From NCBI GenBank assembly GCA_945861845.1, contig CAMAWS010000122.1, positions 1 through 8,208 of the forward strand: a stretch of 8,208 bases of DNA. Direction: 5' to 3'. Source of the stretch: Candidatus Sulfopaludibacter sp. SbA3 (lineage in GTDB: Bacteria; Acidobacteriota; Terriglobia; 20CM-2-55-15). Shown here in pieces: positions 7,153 to 8,208 of the stretch. Both the position numbers and the translations under genes were made by a program. The notes beneath the pieces were generated by a model, which had not been told where the DNA came from, searched no databases, and worked only from the letters and a program-made list of their open reading frames with translations. The first letter of the stretch is position 1. Every line of letters begins with the position of its first letter.

Positions 7153-7187
7153 GTACGGATGCTTCGCGTCTTTCGTGAGCGGGATTC

Positions 7188-7727
7188 ATGAAACAGTTAC
7201 TGCGAAAAATACTCAAGACTCCGATTGTTACCGAACCGGACCCCGCACTTCTGGATGCGGGAGTCGAAGTGCTGGGCGGCGCAATCAGCCAGGAAATCCA
7301 GAAACTCTTTGGCCGCTCCCTCCACATCCGTCAGGTCGATGCAGGTTCCTGTAATGGGTGCGAGATCGAGATCACCGGCCTGAACAATCCCTACTGCGAC
7401 CTGGAGCGGTTCGGACTTCAGTTTGTCGCCTCGCCGCGCCACGCCGATTGCCTGCTCGTGACAGGCCCAGTCACTCGAAATATGGCAGACCCGTTGAGGC
7501 GCACCTACGAGGCTACTCCCGACCCGAAATTCGTGATCGCCATCGGCGATTGCGCGAAGGACTGCGGAATCTTTGCGGGAGGCTACGGCGTAGCCGGACC
7601 CGTTTCGGATTTTATTCCCGTCGACGTGCTGGTGCCGGGATGTCCCCCGAGCCCAACGGCGATTCTGGCCGGCATTCTCACTGCGCTGCACTCGCCAGTG
7701 GGGCTCAAGGCGGGATCGGCCTCCTGA
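7188..7727 (+). CDS. hyfI: NuoB/HyfI-like [4Fe-4S] small subunit of a group 4 hydrogenase or related complex
   Basis: This is a 179-residue soluble subunit that would hold the proximal (N2-type) [4Fe-4S] cluster at the base of a membrane-bound hydrogenase-like or complex-I-like module. It would pass electrons to or from the large subunit. The expected ligands are all present: C55 and C58 (DAGSCNGCEIEI), C122 (IGDCAKDCG) and C152 (VPGCPPSP). The CXXC spacing matches HycG/HyfI-type hydrogenase small subunits rather than complex I NuoB, which has adjacent cysteines. The first 45 residues are a basic/amphipathic lead-in without a signal peptide, as expected for a cytoplasmic-face subunit. Length is normal for a HyfI/HycG-like protein. 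The ATG at 7188 is preceded by GAGCGGG, a modest ribosome-binding site. The next gene starts 1 nt after its stop. Whether it serves a true hydrogenase or an Ehr complex without the NiFe site cannot be decided here. Confidence 0.9.
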   Translation: MKQLLRKILKTPIVTEPDPALLDAGVEVLGGAISQEIQKLFGRSLHIRQVDAGSCNGCEIEITGLNNPYCDLERFGLQFVASPRHADCLLVTGPVTRNMADPLRRTYEATPDPKFVIAIGDCAKDCGIFAGGYGVAGPVSDFIPVDVLVPGCPPSPTAILAGILTALHSPVGLKAGSAS

Positions 7728-7728
7728 A

Positions 7729-8208
7729 ATGCTCAACTCCCGGTTACTGATCGTACTGCTCGACGCCGCGCTGCTATTTTTCGCCGGCGGCTGCGCCAGC
7801 GCGCTCATCTTCGCGCGCCACCCAGATCGAAGCCGCAAGATCACGCATGCCCTCGCGCTGGACGGATCTCTTCTCATACTGGTCCTGGCGATCGCCGGCC
7901 TGGCGGGCGGCTCCTTCAAAGTCCTCGTGCCGGGTATCCTGCCGGCAGTCGGAGGACTGGCCCTCGAGCTCGACCGGTTATCGGCATTCTTCCTCCTGAT
8001 CATCGCTGTTGGCGTCATTCCCTCAACGGTATATGCAATCAGCTATACGCGGAATTACAAGGGCTCCCAGCTCTTGCTTGGGTTCGCGCTGAATGTCTTT
8101 GTCCCCGCCATGGTGCTCGTCGTCCTGGCCAGCAATGCGCTGACTTTCCTGATTTTCTGGGAAGTCATGGCGCTTGCCTCGTATTTCCTCGTCATGACTG
8201 AAAGCGAC
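7729..8208 (+). CDS. hyfB: HyfB-like proton-channel membrane subunit, N-terminal 160 residues (gene continues past the right edge)
   Basis: This is the start of an antiporter-like membrane subunit (NuoL/NuoM/HyfB family) that moves ions across the inner membrane in group 4 hydrogenases and relatives. I translated from ATG at 7729, one base after the HyfI-like stop, and the frame is open to the window end with 160 codons. Visible hydrophobic helices are at about 7-28, 42-62, 85-106, 115-135 and 137-157. LDRLSAFFLLIIAVGVIPSTVYAISYTRNY and FWEVMALASYFLV closely fit the HyfB pattern. E145 in FWEVM corresponds to the conserved TM5 glutamate of the proton path. Full-length family members are about 650-700 residues, so roughly three quarters lies to the right. 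Tight spacing with the HyfI-like gene indicates co-translation in one operon. Confidence 0.9.
   Translation, partial: MLNSRLLIVLLDAALLFFAGGCASALIFARHPDRSRKITHALALDGSLLILVLAIAGLAGGSFKVLVPGILPAVGGLALELDRLSAFFLLIIAVGVIPSTVYAISYTRNYKGSQLLLGFALNVFVPAMVLVVLASNALTFLIFWEVMALASYFLVMTESD

Noticed and set aside
6449..7327. 292-codon minus-strand open frame
   Set aside because: It is antisense to the glycosyltransferase and the HyfI-like gene and spans the terminator hairpin. The translation is rich in Arg, Pro, Ser and Gln without domain features.
7197..8018. 273-codon minus-strand open frame
   Set aside because: It is antisense to two well-recognised genes (HyfI-like and HyfB-like) and has the low-complexity basic composition of a shadow frame.

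Overview
The window looks like chromosomal DNA from a moderately GC-rich Gram-negative bacterium, most likely an Acidobacteriota or a related uncultured soil or sediment lineage. The evidence is indirect: an outer-membrane barrel preceded by a carboxypeptidase-regulatory-like domain (an ISGVV...GA...A.ITATN pattern common in acidobacterial surface proteins), a GC-rich intergenic hairpin with a TTTA loop, and strong AGGAGG ribosome-binding sites. No rRNA, tRNA, CRISPR array, insertion sequence or phage gene was seen.

Left two thirds (1-5558, minus strand): four genes read leftwards in one apparent operon. In transcription order they are an exported OprB-like porin with an N-terminal carboxypeptidase-like domain, a secreted seven-bladed YVTN/YncE-type beta-propeller, a very short CusB-like periplasmic adaptor, and a CusA-like heavy-metal RND pump that runs off the left edge. 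The gaps are 35 and 87 nt, and the last two genes overlap by 20 nt. The pump is close to E. coli CusA around the periplasmic methionine site (LLYMP...STDSAPL), which points to Cu(I)/Ag(I) export. The adaptor appears to lack the lipoyl halves and alpha-hairpin that normally reach a TolC-like channel, and no TolC/CusC gene is visible. The operon pairs a minimal adaptor with a porin and a propeller, which makes it the most unusual part of the window.

Middle (5559-5851): a divergent intergenic region with no convincing gene, presumably carrying the promoters of the leftward operon and the rightward gene.

Right third (5852-8208, plus strand): a GT87/DUF2029 polyprenyl-phosphate-sugar-dependent membrane glycosyltransferase ends in a hairpin that looks like a terminator and overlaps its stop codon. 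Only 55 nt after that stop begins a second operon: a NuoB/HyfI-like [4Fe-4S] small subunit followed 1 nt later by a HyfB-like proton-channel membrane subunit cut by the right edge. This is the start of a group 4 membrane-bound [NiFe]-hydrogenase or an energy-converting hydrogenase-related (Ehr) complex. The catalytic large subunit, which would decide between them, lies outside the window.
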